The position numbers and the translations under genes were made by a program. From contig JAJUFK010000050.1 of assembly GCA_029266015.1 (NCBI GenBank), positions 1 to 12,282 on the forward strand: a DNA stretch of 12,282 bases, given 5' to 3'. Below, piece by piece: positions 1 through 8,176 of this stretch; the first letter of the stretch is position 1; every line of letters begins with the position of its first letter. Source of the DNA: Bacteroidota bacterium. Lineage in GTDB: Bacteria > Bacteroidota > Bacteroidia > Bacteroidales > UBA1715. The notes under the pieces were generated by a model. That model had not been told where the DNA came from. It was given only the letters and a program-made list of their open reading frames with translations, and made no database searches.

Positions 1-353
1 AATCCCACTATTCGCACAACAGGAATACGTTGTTGAATTTTAATATGAAGAATTCCATCAATTGTAACAAAACATTCGCATGCAAGCACCGATGGATTAT
101 TTGAAATAGCGTCTTCTATATCATGCAATGGAATTGAATTTATTTTTTTTCCTATAAAATCTTTTTTTGTCTTTTTTATTCCTCCTAAAATATCCGATTC
201 GGTTAATAATTTAGGTTTATCAGTTTTTTCATCTATTGCAAACAATACATCTTTACACACTAATTCATTACGATACGATTCTGAAAACCCTACGCTTACT
301 GATGCTATAATCAGCAAAACAATCAATGGTATATATGGAAGTATTTTTTTCAT
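1..353 (-). CDS. ftsQ: Cell division protein FtsQ, N-terminal part (runs off the window)
   Basis: Bitopic divisome protein that links early and late division proteins and works with FtsL to control FtsW/FtsI; it acts in the inner membrane and periplasm. Only the first 117 codons are present, and the frame is open to the left edge. The protein starts MKKILPYIPLIVLLI, giving a cytoplasmic tail of about three residues and one membrane segment at about residues 4-22. A periplasmic part follows, with a POTRA-like region at about 33-110 containing LTESDILGGI, an NNPSV stretch and IDGILHIKIQQRIPVVRI. This pattern of a β-strand followed by QRxPxxRI matches FtsQ proteins of Bacteroidota. The very short cytoplasmic tail is also usual there. 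The start ATG overlaps the murC stop in an ATGA, and there is no Shine-Dalgarno sequence, so translation is probably coupled to murC. The position after murC and the motifs agree. Missing C-terminus aside, nothing looks broken. Confidence 0.88.
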   Translation of the reverse strand, partial: MKKILPYIPLIVLLIIASVSVGFSESYRNELVCKDVLFAIDEKTDKPKLLTESDILGGIKKTKKDFIGKKINSIPLHDIEDAISNNPSVLACECFVTIDGILHIKIQQRIPVVRIVG

Positions 354-1750
354 TGCGTAATACGTTTCAATAAATCTTCTAAAGGTTTTACAAATCTGTC
401 AATATCTCCGGCTCCCATAGTCACAAGCACTTCAGGAACATTATGTTCAATATATTGTAACAGCTCATGTTTACTTACTATTCGTTTATTAGGAATTGTT
501 ACAGCATCAAAAATTAATTGTGAAGTAACTCCTTCTATTGGTAATTCTCGAGCTGCATATATGTCAAGCAACAATAATTCATCAAGCAATGAAAGACTTT
601 GGCCAAATTCTTTTGCAAAATCACGAGTACGAGAATATAAATGAGGCTGAAAAATTCCGGTGATTTTTGCTGTTGAATATAATTCTTTAAGAGACGTAAT
701 GCATGCTTTCAATTCTTCGGGATGATGAGCATAATCATCAATATAAAGTACTTTAGAATTAGAAACACGTATATCGAGTCTACGTTCTACCCCCTGTAAC
801 GTAAACAATGCTTGAACTAATTCATTTGGTTGTACCCCGTTGCAAAGTGCAATAGCAGAAGCTGCAATCATATTTTCTATATTAACTTTACCCGGCAATT
901 GAAAAATAATATTAGATATTTCTCCAAAAGGTGTAACTAAATCTATTGAATAAGCATTGTGTTTACGAGTAATAACACGTGCATAAAAGTCTGCTCTAAT
1001 ATCATTGATTGAATATGAATAACATTGAATATTTTTTTCTTGTAACATAGGTAAACTTTCAGATACATCAAGATTCTTTTTATAAATAAATGTTCCTCCC
1101 GGTTGAATTTGAGAAAAAAACTGCTTAAACGAATCCAATATAGCTGTATGAGAACCATATATATCTAAATGGTCGGCATCCATTGATGTTACTAATGCTG
1201 TAGAAGGATAAAGACTATGAAATGAACGATCATATTCATCAGCCTCTATTACCACATTTGTACTTGTAGGATGAAACACATAATTACTTTTGAAATTTTT
1301 TGAAATACCGCCTAAGAATGCATTACAACCTTTACTTGAATTATATAATATATGCGATGTAAATGTAGTAACCGATGTTTTGCCATGAGTTCCTGAAATT
1401 GCAATTCCATGTTGATTTTTACAAATAAGTCCTAACACATACGCTCTTTTTACACAAGTATATCCCAGACTTTGAAGATGCACAAACTGTGGCATATCAT
1501 TAGGAATGGCAGGTGTGTACACCACAAGCGTTTTTTCCTTATTTTCAATTACTTGTTTTGGAATACATTCTATTTGGTGATTATATGTTATTGCTATTCC
1601 TTCTGATTCAAGTTTATGAGTTAATTCAGAAGGAGTACGATCATATCCTACTACTTGAGCTCCTTTAAAATTAAAATATCGAGCCAAAGCACTCATGCCA
1701 ATACCACCAATGCCCAAAAAGTAATAATATGTATATTTTGTATTATTCAT
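350..1750 (-). CDS. murC: UDP-N-acetylmuramate--L-alanine ligase MurC
   Basis: Cytoplasmic ATP-dependent ligase that adds L-alanine to UDP-MurNAc, the first step of the peptide stem. It has 466 residues, normal for the family. The N-terminal Rossmann-like UDP-binding domain has GIGGIGMSALA at 13-23. The central ATPase domain has the P-loop GTHGKTS at 120-126, EADEYDRSF at 169-177 and DADHLD at 191-196. The C-terminal domain has VERRLDI at 321-327, DDYAHHP at 338-344, FQPHLYSRT at 367-375 and GAGDID at 446-451. GTHGKT (with His) and the YAHHP motif separate MurC from MurD, MurE and MurF; the related recycling ligase Mpl is less likely because of the cluster position. The ATG directly follows the TAA of murG with no spacer, and the end overlaps ftsQ by 4 nt, so it is embedded in the operon. 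No SD is visible. Confidence 0.97.
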   Translation of the reverse strand: MNNTKYTYYYFLGIGGIGMSALARYFNFKGAQVVGYDRTPSELTHKLESEGIAITYNHQIECIPKQVIENKEKTLVVYTPAIPNDMPQFVHLQSLGYTCVKRAYVLGLICKNQHGIAISGTHGKTSVTTFTSHILYNSSKGCNAFLGGISKNFKSNYVFHPTSTNVVIEADEYDRSFHSLYPSTALVTSMDADHLDIYGSHTAILDSFKQFFSQIQPGGTFIYKKNLDVSESLPMLQEKNIQCYSYSINDIRADFYARVITRKHNAYSIDLVTPFGEISNIIFQLPGKVNIENMIAASAIALCNGVQPNELVQALFTLQGVERRLDIRVSNSKVLYIDDYAHHPEELKACITSLKELYSTAKITGIFQPHLYSRTRDFAKEFGQSLSLLDELLLLDIYAARELPIEGVTSQLIFDAVTIPNKRIVSKHELLQYIEHNVPEVLVTMGAGDIDRFVKPLEDLLKRITQ

Positions 1751-2839
1751 TTATTTTGAAACTATTTTTAGTATTTCATCAACAATTTTTTCGGCAGCAT
1801 TTGGTATTGCCAATTGCTTTATTTGCGCTGCTAATTCATTCATTTTTTGAGTATTATTAAGTAATGCAAGTGTTACATCAAATAATTTTTGAATAGCCTC
1901 AGAATCTGGTATCATAACTGCTGCTTGTTTAGCAACAAGAGCTTGTGCATTTTTGGTTTGATGATCTTCGGTTACATTTGGTGAAGGAACAAACACACAG
2001 GGTTTTCCAACTATACACAACTCAGAAATAGTACCTGCTCCGGCTCGCGAAATTATTATAGTGGCAGCAGTATAGGCATAATCCATTTGTTTAATAAAAT
2101 CAAACACTTTGATATTAGGATATGATTGAGCTATACGTTTAGCTTCTTCATAATATGTTTTTCCGGTTTGCCAAATTACTTGTACTCCGACCTTTGCAAT
2201 TGTTTGAATGTTTGCTGCTACGCTATGATTAATTGTACGTGCACCTAAACTTCCTCCTACAATCAATATAGTTGGCACATGGGCTTGCAATCCAAAAAAA
2301 TCTAAAGATTCTTGTACACTACAATTCATATTTTGTATAGCAGGTCGCACCGGGTTACCGGTAAACACAATAGTTTGCGGATTAAAAAAACGTTCCATTC
2401 CATCGTATGCTACACAAACTTTTTTAACTCTTTTTGCCAACAATTTATTGGTAACACCTGCATACGAATTTTGTTCTTGAATTATAGTAGGTATTCCATG
2501 TTTTTGAGCAGCATATAACATTGGTCCACTTGCATAACCACCAACACCCACAGCAATATCTGGTTTAAAATCTTTAATAATTTTGCGAGCCTTGTGTAAA
2601 CTTTTTACTATGTTACACATTGTTTTTACATTTTGTAAAGAAAGTTTTCGCTCAAAACCACTAATTGGTAGCCCAATAATATTGTATCCTGCTTGCGGAA
2701 CTTTTTCCATTTCCATACGATTATTGGCTCCTACAAACAATATTTCAACATGAGGAACCCGTTTAGTAAGCTCATCGGCAATCGAAACTGCCGGAAATAT
2801 ATGTCCGCCGGTACCTCCACCGCTTATTATTACTTTCAT
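1751..2839 (-). CDS. murG: UDP-GlcNAc:lipid I N-acetylglucosaminyltransferase MurG
   Basis: Peripheral membrane glycosyltransferase (GT28 family) on the cytoplasmic face that adds GlcNAc to lipid I to make lipid II. It has 362 residues, a full-length size. The N-terminal glycine-rich loop GGGTGGHIFPA is at 7-17, GVGGYASGP lies around 98-106, and QEQNSYAG is at 121-128 (acceptor domain). The UDP-GlcNAc-binding half has GGSLGAR at 195-201, SRAGAGTISE at 264-273 and DHQTKNAQAL at 292-301. These are the standard MurG signatures. The start overlaps the ftsW stop as ATGA. It is preceded by an AGGAGGT, one of only two clear Shine-Dalgarno sequences in the window, which fixes this start. The gene ends flush against murC. 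Confidence 0.97.
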   Translation of the reverse strand: MKVIISGGGTGGHIFPAVSIADELTKRVPHVEILFVGANNRMEMEKVPQAGYNIIGLPISGFERKLSLQNVKTMCNIVKSLHKARKIIKDFKPDIAVGVGGYASGPMLYAAQKHGIPTIIQEQNSYAGVTNKLLAKRVKKVCVAYDGMERFFNPQTIVFTGNPVRPAIQNMNCSVQESLDFFGLQAHVPTILIVGGSLGARTINHSVAANIQTIAKVGVQVIWQTGKTYYEEAKRIAQSYPNIKVFDFIKQMDYAYTAATIIISRAGAGTISELCIVGKPCVFVPSPNVTEDHQTKNAQALVAKQAAVMIPDSEAIQKLFDVTLALLNNTQKMNELAAQIKQLAIPNAAEKIVDEILKIVSK

Positions 2840-4104
2840 GCTACCTCCTGTGTTTTGTGTATATCTTCTGTTTCTTTATTAGATTTCTCTTTTGTTTTAT
2901 TTATTTCTTCAGCATCTATTTTTCTGCTAATACCCAGTATTATTCCAAATGATATACTTGAGGTAAGCAATGATGTTCCTCCTAAACTTATAATTGGCAT
3001 AGTTTGCCCTGTTGCCGGCAATAAATTTACAGCTACACCCATATGTACAAACGCTTGAAACACCATACTAAATGTAAGTCCAATAACCAACAATGCAGGA
3101 AAGGTATATTCACATTTTTTTACAATTCTTCCGGCTCTATACATAAGAATTAAGTATAATCCCATAATTATAAAACCACCTATTAACCCATAATCTTCAA
3201 TTATGATAGCATATATAAAATCACAATATGCCTGAGATAATTTATATTTTTGACTACTATTTCCCGGTGCTTTACCTAAAATACCTCCTTCTGCTATTGC
3301 AATTTTAGCCTGCGTTACCTGATGATTATCTACAATTATTTCACTTACTTCTTTTGAAGCATCATAGCCTTTTGCTTGCGATGCTAATTGCGGCATGAAA
3401 CTCACTATACGTTTTTGCCATGTACCTCCACGAGGAAATAAATCGGGTGCCTTTAATATAATTCCAAGCATTAGAATTCCTACAAATGTACCTACTCCTG
3501 CCAATGCAAACATTTGTTTCCATGGAATTCTTCCAAAAAACAGCATGACTACCGTAGTAAAAAGAATAAAAAATGCTGTTGAAAAATTTGAGATAAGTAC
3601 CATGCCACTAATCACAAAGGTAACTATAAGAATTGGATACAATACTTTTTTAGTATTACCTAAATCTTTTTGATGTATAGAGAGTACTTTTGCAATAAAA
3701 ATGAGTAATGCTATTTTTGCAAATTCACTTGGTTGAAACCGTAATCCAATACCCGGAAACTGAATCCATCGATTTGCATTATTTGTTTCTACGGCAAATG
3801 TGCTTGAAAATGTAAGCATAAGAAAAATAGCACTCAGAATTATTAAAATATTTGATAATTTAAAAAACCATGAATAATCTAAATTATGAACCCAATACGT
3901 AATTGCTATTCCTACACCAAGTGTAAATGCTTGTTTAAGCAAAAATATTGTTGTGTTATTTTCATTTCCTTTTATGGCAATAAGACTTATAGAACCATAC
4001 ACAGCAAGCAATGAAATAGCCGATAATATAAACAGCAAGCGCCATATTACCTTATCGCCTTTAAATTTGCTTTTGAAAAATTCTATAATTCCACTATACA
4101 TCAT
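2836..4104 (-). CDS. ftsW: Septal peptidoglycan glycosyltransferase FtsW (SEDS family)
   Basis: Polytopic inner-membrane SEDS protein that polymerises lipid II into glycan strands at the septum, in complex with FtsI. It has 422 residues with about ten hydrophobic segments, beginning at about residue 21. SEDS signatures are NRWIQFPGIGLRFQPSEFAK at 111-130, the GNSSQKYKLSQAYCDFIYAI stretch at 281-300, and LLPATGQTMPIISLGGTSLL at 361-380. D295, in the CDFIYA segment just before IIEDYG, aligns with the essential SEDS aspartate. RodA is the alternative, but the position between murD and murG favours FtsW. The C-terminus from about 394 is a hydrophilic Lys/Glu/Thr-rich tail on the cytoplasmic side. 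There are two adjacent ATGs (4104 and 4101); the first forms an ATGA overlap with murD and is used here. The stop overlaps murG in the same way. Confidence 0.95.
   Translation of the reverse strand: MMYSGIIEFFKSKFKGDKVIWRLLFILSAISLLAVYGSISLIAIKGNENNTTIFLLKQAFTLGVGIAITYWVHNLDYSWFFKLSNILIILSAIFLMLTFSSTFAVETNNANRWIQFPGIGLRFQPSEFAKIALLIFIAKVLSIHQKDLGNTKKVLYPILIVTFVISGMVLISNFSTAFFILFTTVVMLFFGRIPWKQMFALAGVGTFVGILMLGIILKAPDLFPRGGTWQKRIVSFMPQLASQAKGYDASKEVSEIIVDNHQVTQAKIAIAEGGILGKAPGNSSQKYKLSQAYCDFIYAIIIEDYGLIGGFIIMGLYLILMYRAGRIVKKCEYTFPALLVIGLTFSMVFQAFVHMGVAVNLLPATGQTMPIISLGGTSLLTSSISFGIILGISRKIDAEEINKTKEKSNKETEDIHKTQEVA
2843..2849 (-). promoter_or_regulatory. Strong Shine-Dalgarno sequence of murG inside the end of ftsW
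   Basis: On the minus strand AGGAGGT lies 3 nt upstream of the murG ATG. It is built into the Gln-Glu-Val codons at the end of ftsW (CAG GAG GTA GCA TGA). It is notable because most starts in this cluster have no purine-rich site, as is common in Bacteroidota. It may raise or uncouple MurG synthesis; that effect is inference. Confidence 0.6.
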
Positions 4105-5450
4105 AAGTTTCTTACTTCTTGTTTAAATTGTAATCCTCTGTCAATATAATTTTTAAATAAGTCAAAACTTGCACAACATGGAGAAAGTAAAACAGTATCA
4201 CCTTTTTGAGCAAGTTTATAGGCTTTAGTAACAGCTTCTTTCATACTTTTAGCTTCTGTTATTACAGGAATTTTGCCGGTAAAAGATTCAATAAGCTTTG
4301 TATTATCAACACCTAAACAAACAAGTGCTTTTACTTTAGCAGTTGCCAATTCGTATAAAGAATCATATTCATTTCCTTTATCTGTTCCTCCTGCAATCCA
4401 TATTACGTTATCATCCATACTTTCTAATGCATACCAAGTAGAGTTTACATTAGTAGCTTTAGAATCATTTATAAATTCCACTCCACGCACCGTATAGCTT
4501 AACTTTTCTAACCTATGTTCAACGCCGCTAAACGTTCTCAAACTTTCTCTAATTTGTTCATTTTTAATATCAACTATTTGAGCTGCAATAGCTGCTGCCA
4601 TTGTATTACCATAGTTGTGTTTGCCCTTGAGCAACATGTCGTATACACTCATACTTAAATTTTCTTTTTGTGGGGTTTTTACATGTATTGTGTTTGAATC
4701 TAAATATCCTGTTTGTGAAGAATCATTGGTAGTAGTATAGCCAAAAGTATGCGGCACTATAGTGCGCTGTTGTAATTCACGTATAAGTACTTCGTCATCA
4801 TTACAATAAATAAAACTATCATGAGAATTCATATTTTGCAGAATTCTAAATTTAGAATTTATATAATTCTGAAACGTATATTCATATCTATCTAAATGGT
4901 CTGGTGTTATATTAAGCAGTACAGCAATATCTGCTTTGAAATCATACATATCATCGAGTTGAAAACTACTAATTTCAATCACATAATAATCATATGTTTC
5001 ATTTGCTACTTGCAGAGCAAAACTTTTACCTACATTTCCTGCTAAGCCAACATGTAAACCTGCTTGTTTAAGTATATGATATGTAAGCAGAGTTGTAGTA
5101 GTTTTTCCATTACTACCTGTAATACAAATTAATTTTGCATTTGTATATCGTGCTGCAAATTCCAATTCGGAAATTACCGATATACCCAATGATTTTACTT
5201 GTTGTATCAAAGGAGCTTTTTCGGGAATTCCAGGACTTTTAATAATTTCTTTTGCTTGAAATATTAAATCGGTAGTATGCGTACCTTCTTCATAAGAAAT
5301 AGCATTATCATTGAGTAATTGTTTATATGTTGCAGAAATAGTACCTGCATCTGAAACAAACACAGAAAATCCTTTCTTTTTGGCAAGTATGGCTGCTCCT
5401 GTACCACTCTCACCTGCTCCTAAAACTACTATAGTATTATTATGCATCAT
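4101..5450 (-). CDS. murD: UDP-N-acetylmuramoyl-L-alanine--D-glutamate ligase MurD
   Basis: Cytoplasmic ligase that adds D-glutamate to UDP-MurNAc-L-Ala. From the chosen start the protein has 449 residues, the usual size. Motifs are the N-terminal nucleotide-fold loop VVLGAGESG at 8-16, KSPGIP at 71-76, P-loop GSNGKTTTT at 112-120, NITPDHLDRY at 180-189, K200 at the place of the carbamylated lysine, GKHN at 276-279, VEHRLE at 310-315, NDSKATN at 328-334 and SPCCASFD at 423-430. The frame stays open to an ATG at 5513, but that start would add 21 residues unlike MurD and overlap mraY by 58 nt. The paired ATGs at 5450 and 5447, just 5 nt after the mraY stop, place the β-strand of the first domain at the proper N-terminus. 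The stop overlaps ftsW as ATGA. Confidence 0.95.
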   Translation of the reverse strand: MMHNNTIVVLGAGESGTGAAILAKKKGFSVFVSDAGTISATYKQLLNDNAISYEEGTHTTDLIFQAKEIIKSPGIPEKAPLIQQVKSLGISVISELEFAARYTNAKLICITGSNGKTTTTLLTYHILKQAGLHVGLAGNVGKSFALQVANETYDYYVIEISSFQLDDMYDFKADIAVLLNITPDHLDRYEYTFQNYINSKFRILQNMNSHDSFIYCNDDEVLIRELQQRTIVPHTFGYTTTNDSSQTGYLDSNTIHVKTPQKENLSMSVYDMLLKGKHNYGNTMAAAIAAQIVDIKNEQIRESLRTFSGVEHRLEKLSYTVRGVEFINDSKATNVNSTWYALESMDDNVIWIAGGTDKGNEYDSLYELATAKVKALVCLGVDNTKLIESFTGKIPVITEAKSMKEAVTKAYKLAQKGDTVLLSPCCASFDLFKNYIDRGLQFKQEVRNL

Positions 5451-5455
5451 TGATT

Positions 5456-6703
5456 TTATCTTAGTTTTAGGGTTAGTAATGTAAATGCAGCAAGCAGCAA
5501 TGAAACTATCCAAAATCTTGCTACAATTCGTGATTCGGGTATGCCTTTTTTCTGATAATGATGATGTAAAGGTGACATTAAAAATATTCTACGACCTTCA
5601 CCATATTTTTTCTTGGTATATTTAAAATAACTTACCTGTAAAACAACAGACAAATTTTCCATTAAAAATACACCACATAATATTGGAATAAGTAATTCTT
5701 TTCGAATAAGTATTGCAAAAACAGCTATTATACCCCCCAAAGTTAAGCTTCCGGTATCGCCCATAAAAACTTGAGCGGGGTATGTATTGTACCATAAAAA
5801 ACCAATAGTTGCTCCAATAAAAGCACTGGCAAAAACCACCATTTCACCGGAATGAGGTATATACATTATATTTAAATAATCGGCATAAATAATATTCCCT
5901 GATAAATATGCCAAAATACCTAAAACTACACCAGATATAGCTGTTGTTCCGGTTGCAAGACCGTCAAGTCCATCAGTTAAATTTACACCATTCGAAACAC
6001 TTGTAGTAATAAGAATTACAAAAATTACAAATACAATCCATCCTATTGGTTGAGCATAATTTCCTAAGAATCCTACTAAATATTTATAGTCAAATTCATT
6101 ATTCTTAAAAAATGGAATAGTAGTTTTAGTTGATTTTTCACCATATTTTTCTGCACGTGTTTGTTCAATATTTTCATTACTGTAACTACTGGTATATTCC
6201 GTAGCAGAAACTATAGATGTTGATTTTTGTACTATAACTACATCGGGATGCAAATACAAAGTAAGCCCAATACACAAACCAAGAATTACCTGCCCTACAA
6301 TTTTAAGTTTTCCAGGAAGGCCTTCTTTATTCTTTTTAAATACCTTAATATAATCATCGGCAAAACCTAAAAATCCAAACCACACTGTAGTAAAAAGCAA
6401 TAACAGTATATATACATTTGTAAGTTTTGCAAATAAAAGTGTTGGAATTATAATTGCTGAAATTATTAATATACCTCCCATAGTAGGAGTCCCTTTTTTC
6501 TGCATTTGACCTTCGAGCCCCAAATCACGAATAACCTCACCAATTTGTAATTTTTGCAAAAATTGAATAATTCGTTTACCAAAAATTATTGAAATAATTA
6601 ATGACGTAATAAATGCTCCTGCAGCTCTAAAAGTTAAAAATTCAAACACTCCGGCTCCCGGAACTCTTAACTCTTGCAAAAATGAAAATACATAATACAG
6701 CAT
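5456..6703 (-). CDS. mraY: Phospho-N-acetylmuramoyl-pentapeptide-transferase MraY
   Basis: Polytopic inner-membrane transferase that moves phospho-MurNAc-pentapeptide from UDP to undecaprenyl phosphate, giving lipid I. It has 415 residues, some 50 more than the roughly 360 of E. coli MraY. Motifs are KKGTPTMGGILI at 69-80, the catalytic FADDYIK at 114-120 (D116, D117), NGVNLTDGLDGLATG at 238-252, MGDTGSLTLGG at 314-324 and the SPLHHHYQKKG region with three histidines at 380-382. The extra length sits at about 152-206, between the third of these membrane regions and the NLTDGLDG region. It is a polar stretch rich in Ser, Thr, Glu and Lys, a kind of insertion I associate with Bacteroidota MraY. 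The gene follows murE after 5 nt with no murF between them, and there is no visible SD. Confidence 0.97.
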   Translation of the reverse strand: MLYYVFSFLQELRVPGAGVFEFLTFRAAGAFITSLIISIIFGKRIIQFLQKLQIGEVIRDLGLEGQMQKKGTPTMGGILIISAIIIPTLLFAKLTNVYILLLLFTTVWFGFLGFADDYIKVFKKNKEGLPGKLKIVGQVILGLCIGLTLYLHPDVVIVQKSTSIVSATEYTSSYSNENIEQTRAEKYGEKSTKTTIPFFKNNEFDYKYLVGFLGNYAQPIGWIVFVIFVILITTSVSNGVNLTDGLDGLATGTTAISGVVLGILAYLSGNIIYADYLNIMYIPHSGEMVVFASAFIGATIGFLWYNTYPAQVFMGDTGSLTLGGIIAVFAILIRKELLIPILCGVFLMENLSVVLQVSYFKYTKKKYGEGRRIFLMSPLHHHYQKKGIPESRIVARFWIVSLLLAAFTLLTLKLR

Positions 6704-6708
6704 ATCAA

Positions 6709-8172
6709 TTATAATTTAAATAGTTCTTTTATTATTTCTCTATCATCAAAATGATGTTTAACACCTTTAATATCTTGGTAAGTTTCATGTCCCTTTCCTG
6801 CAACCAAAATCACATCGGTTGATTTTGCAATATGCACGGCTGTTTTAATAGCTTCTTTTCTGTCAATTATAGTAATAACTTTAGAACGTAACAATTCGGG
6901 CACACCATCATACATTTGTTGAGCAATTGTTTGTGGTTCCTCATTACGAGGATTGTCAGAAGTAATTATGAGTGTATCACTCAATTGAGCAGCAATTTTT
7001 CCCATAATTGGACGTTTACTTGTATCTCTATTTCCTCCTGCACCTACCACAGTTATTATCTTATTATTTGTTCCACATAATTTTTTTAAACTGGTAAGTA
7101 TATTTTCTAAAGCATCGGGAGTATGAGCATAGTCAACAACAGCAGTAGTTCCTGAACTGTTTCTGAAAAATTGAATTCTTCCATCTACCGGATTCAGTGT
7201 GCTTATAATTTGCAAAACCGATTGTTTTGGTTGGCCTAACAATATAGCTGCAGCATATACGCTTAAAATATTATATGCATTAAATGCTCCAATAAATTTA
7301 GTCCATACTTCGGTACCATCTATTGTTAGAAGCATTCCATCAAAATGACTCTCAAGTATTTTACATTTGAAATTACTAAAACCTTTGAGTGAATAGGTAT
7401 ACTTGTAAGCTTTTGTATTCTGCAACATTATCTCACCATTTTTATCATCAACATTGCTTAATGCAAATGCAGCCATAGGTAACCCATCAAAAAATGATTT
7501 TTTAACCTGTAAATACTCTGCAAATGTTTTATGATAATCTAAATGATCTTGTGTAAGATTTGTAAAAATACCTCCCGTAAAGTCAATACCGGCAATTCTA
7601 TATTGATGAATAGCATGAGAACTTACTTCCATAAAACAATGCGTACATCCTTGTTCAATCATTGCATTAAACAAAGAATACAATTGAACTGTATCGGGTG
7701 TAGTATGAGTTGATTCAATTGCTTGAGTATGAATATAATTTCTAACAGTCGAAATCAAACCTGCTTTATATCCTAATGCTTCAAATACCTGATACAACAA
7801 CGTTGCTGTAGTAGTTTTACCATTGGTACCTGTTACACCAACAACGGTGAACGAAGAAAAATCAATTTCATAATATGCTCGTAATATATATCCACATGCT
7901 ACAGCAGAATTTTCTACAACAACATATGCTACCGAATCAATAATTTTTTGAGGCACATGTTGACATACAATTACCGATGCTCCTTGCTCTATTGCCTTTT
8001 CAATAAATATATGGCCATCAACAGCAACTCCTTGAATAGCAACAAATACAAAACCTAGAGAAATTTTGCGTGAATCTGTTTCAATACCTGAAATAGTAGC
8101 AGGCAAATTTCCCACTACAGAGAGATATTGAATACTTTCTATAAGTTTTATTGTTTGTATTTGCATATTCAT
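6709..8172 (-). CDS. murE: UDP-MurNAc-L-Ala-D-Glu--meso-diaminopimelate ligase MurE
   Basis: Cytoplasmic ligase that adds the third residue of the stem peptide. It has 487 residues. The N-terminal domain has GIETDSRKISLGFVFVAIQG at about 29-48. The ATPase domain has the P-loop GTNGKTTTA at 115-123, HTTPD at 156-160, MEVSSHA at 181-187, FTNLTQDHLDYH at 203-214 and K224 at the carbamylated-lysine position. The C-terminal domain has DYAHTPDALE at 347-356, GAGGNRD at 377-383, DNPRNEEP at 406-413 and GKGHE at 459-463. DNPR is the signature of meso-DAP specificity, as opposed to lysine enzymes. One oddity is GRIQ at 331-334 where the family usually has GR-x-E. Two in-frame ATGs (8172 and 8166) lie close together; the upstream one, 4 nt after the ftsI stop, is used, but the second is possible. 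Confidence 0.96.
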   Translation of the reverse strand: MNMQIQTIKLIESIQYLSVVGNLPATISGIETDSRKISLGFVFVAIQGVAVDGHIFIEKAIEQGASVIVCQHVPQKIIDSVAYVVVENSAVACGYILRAYYEIDFSSFTVVGVTGTNGKTTTATLLYQVFEALGYKAGLISTVRNYIHTQAIESTHTTPDTVQLYSLFNAMIEQGCTHCFMEVSSHAIHQYRIAGIDFTGGIFTNLTQDHLDYHKTFAEYLQVKKSFFDGLPMAAFALSNVDDKNGEIMLQNTKAYKYTYSLKGFSNFKCKILESHFDGMLLTIDGTEVWTKFIGAFNAYNILSVYAAAILLGQPKQSVLQIISTLNPVDGRIQFFRNSSGTTAVVDYAHTPDALENILTSLKKLCGTNNKIITVVGAGGNRDTSKRPIMGKIAAQLSDTLIITSDNPRNEEPQTIAQQMYDGVPELLRSKVITIIDRKEAIKTAVHIAKSTDVILVAGKGHETYQDIKGVKHHFDDREIIKELFKL

Positions 8173-8176
8173 TTAC

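Noticed and set aside
181..186. AGGAGG on the minus strand within ftsQ
   Set aside because: It is the Leu-Gly-Gly coding stretch of FtsQ and no ATG follows at a suitable distance.
943..1158. Minus-strand 71-codon frame inside murC
   Set aside because: It is an alternative frame within the intact MurC coding sequence, with no domain or start signal.
2312..3673. Plus-strand open frames of about 68-121 codons opposite murG and ftsW
   Set aside because: They lie wholly antisense to genes with full family motifs, show Cys/Ser/Ile-rich compositions typical of antisense frames, have no recognisable domains and no start signals.
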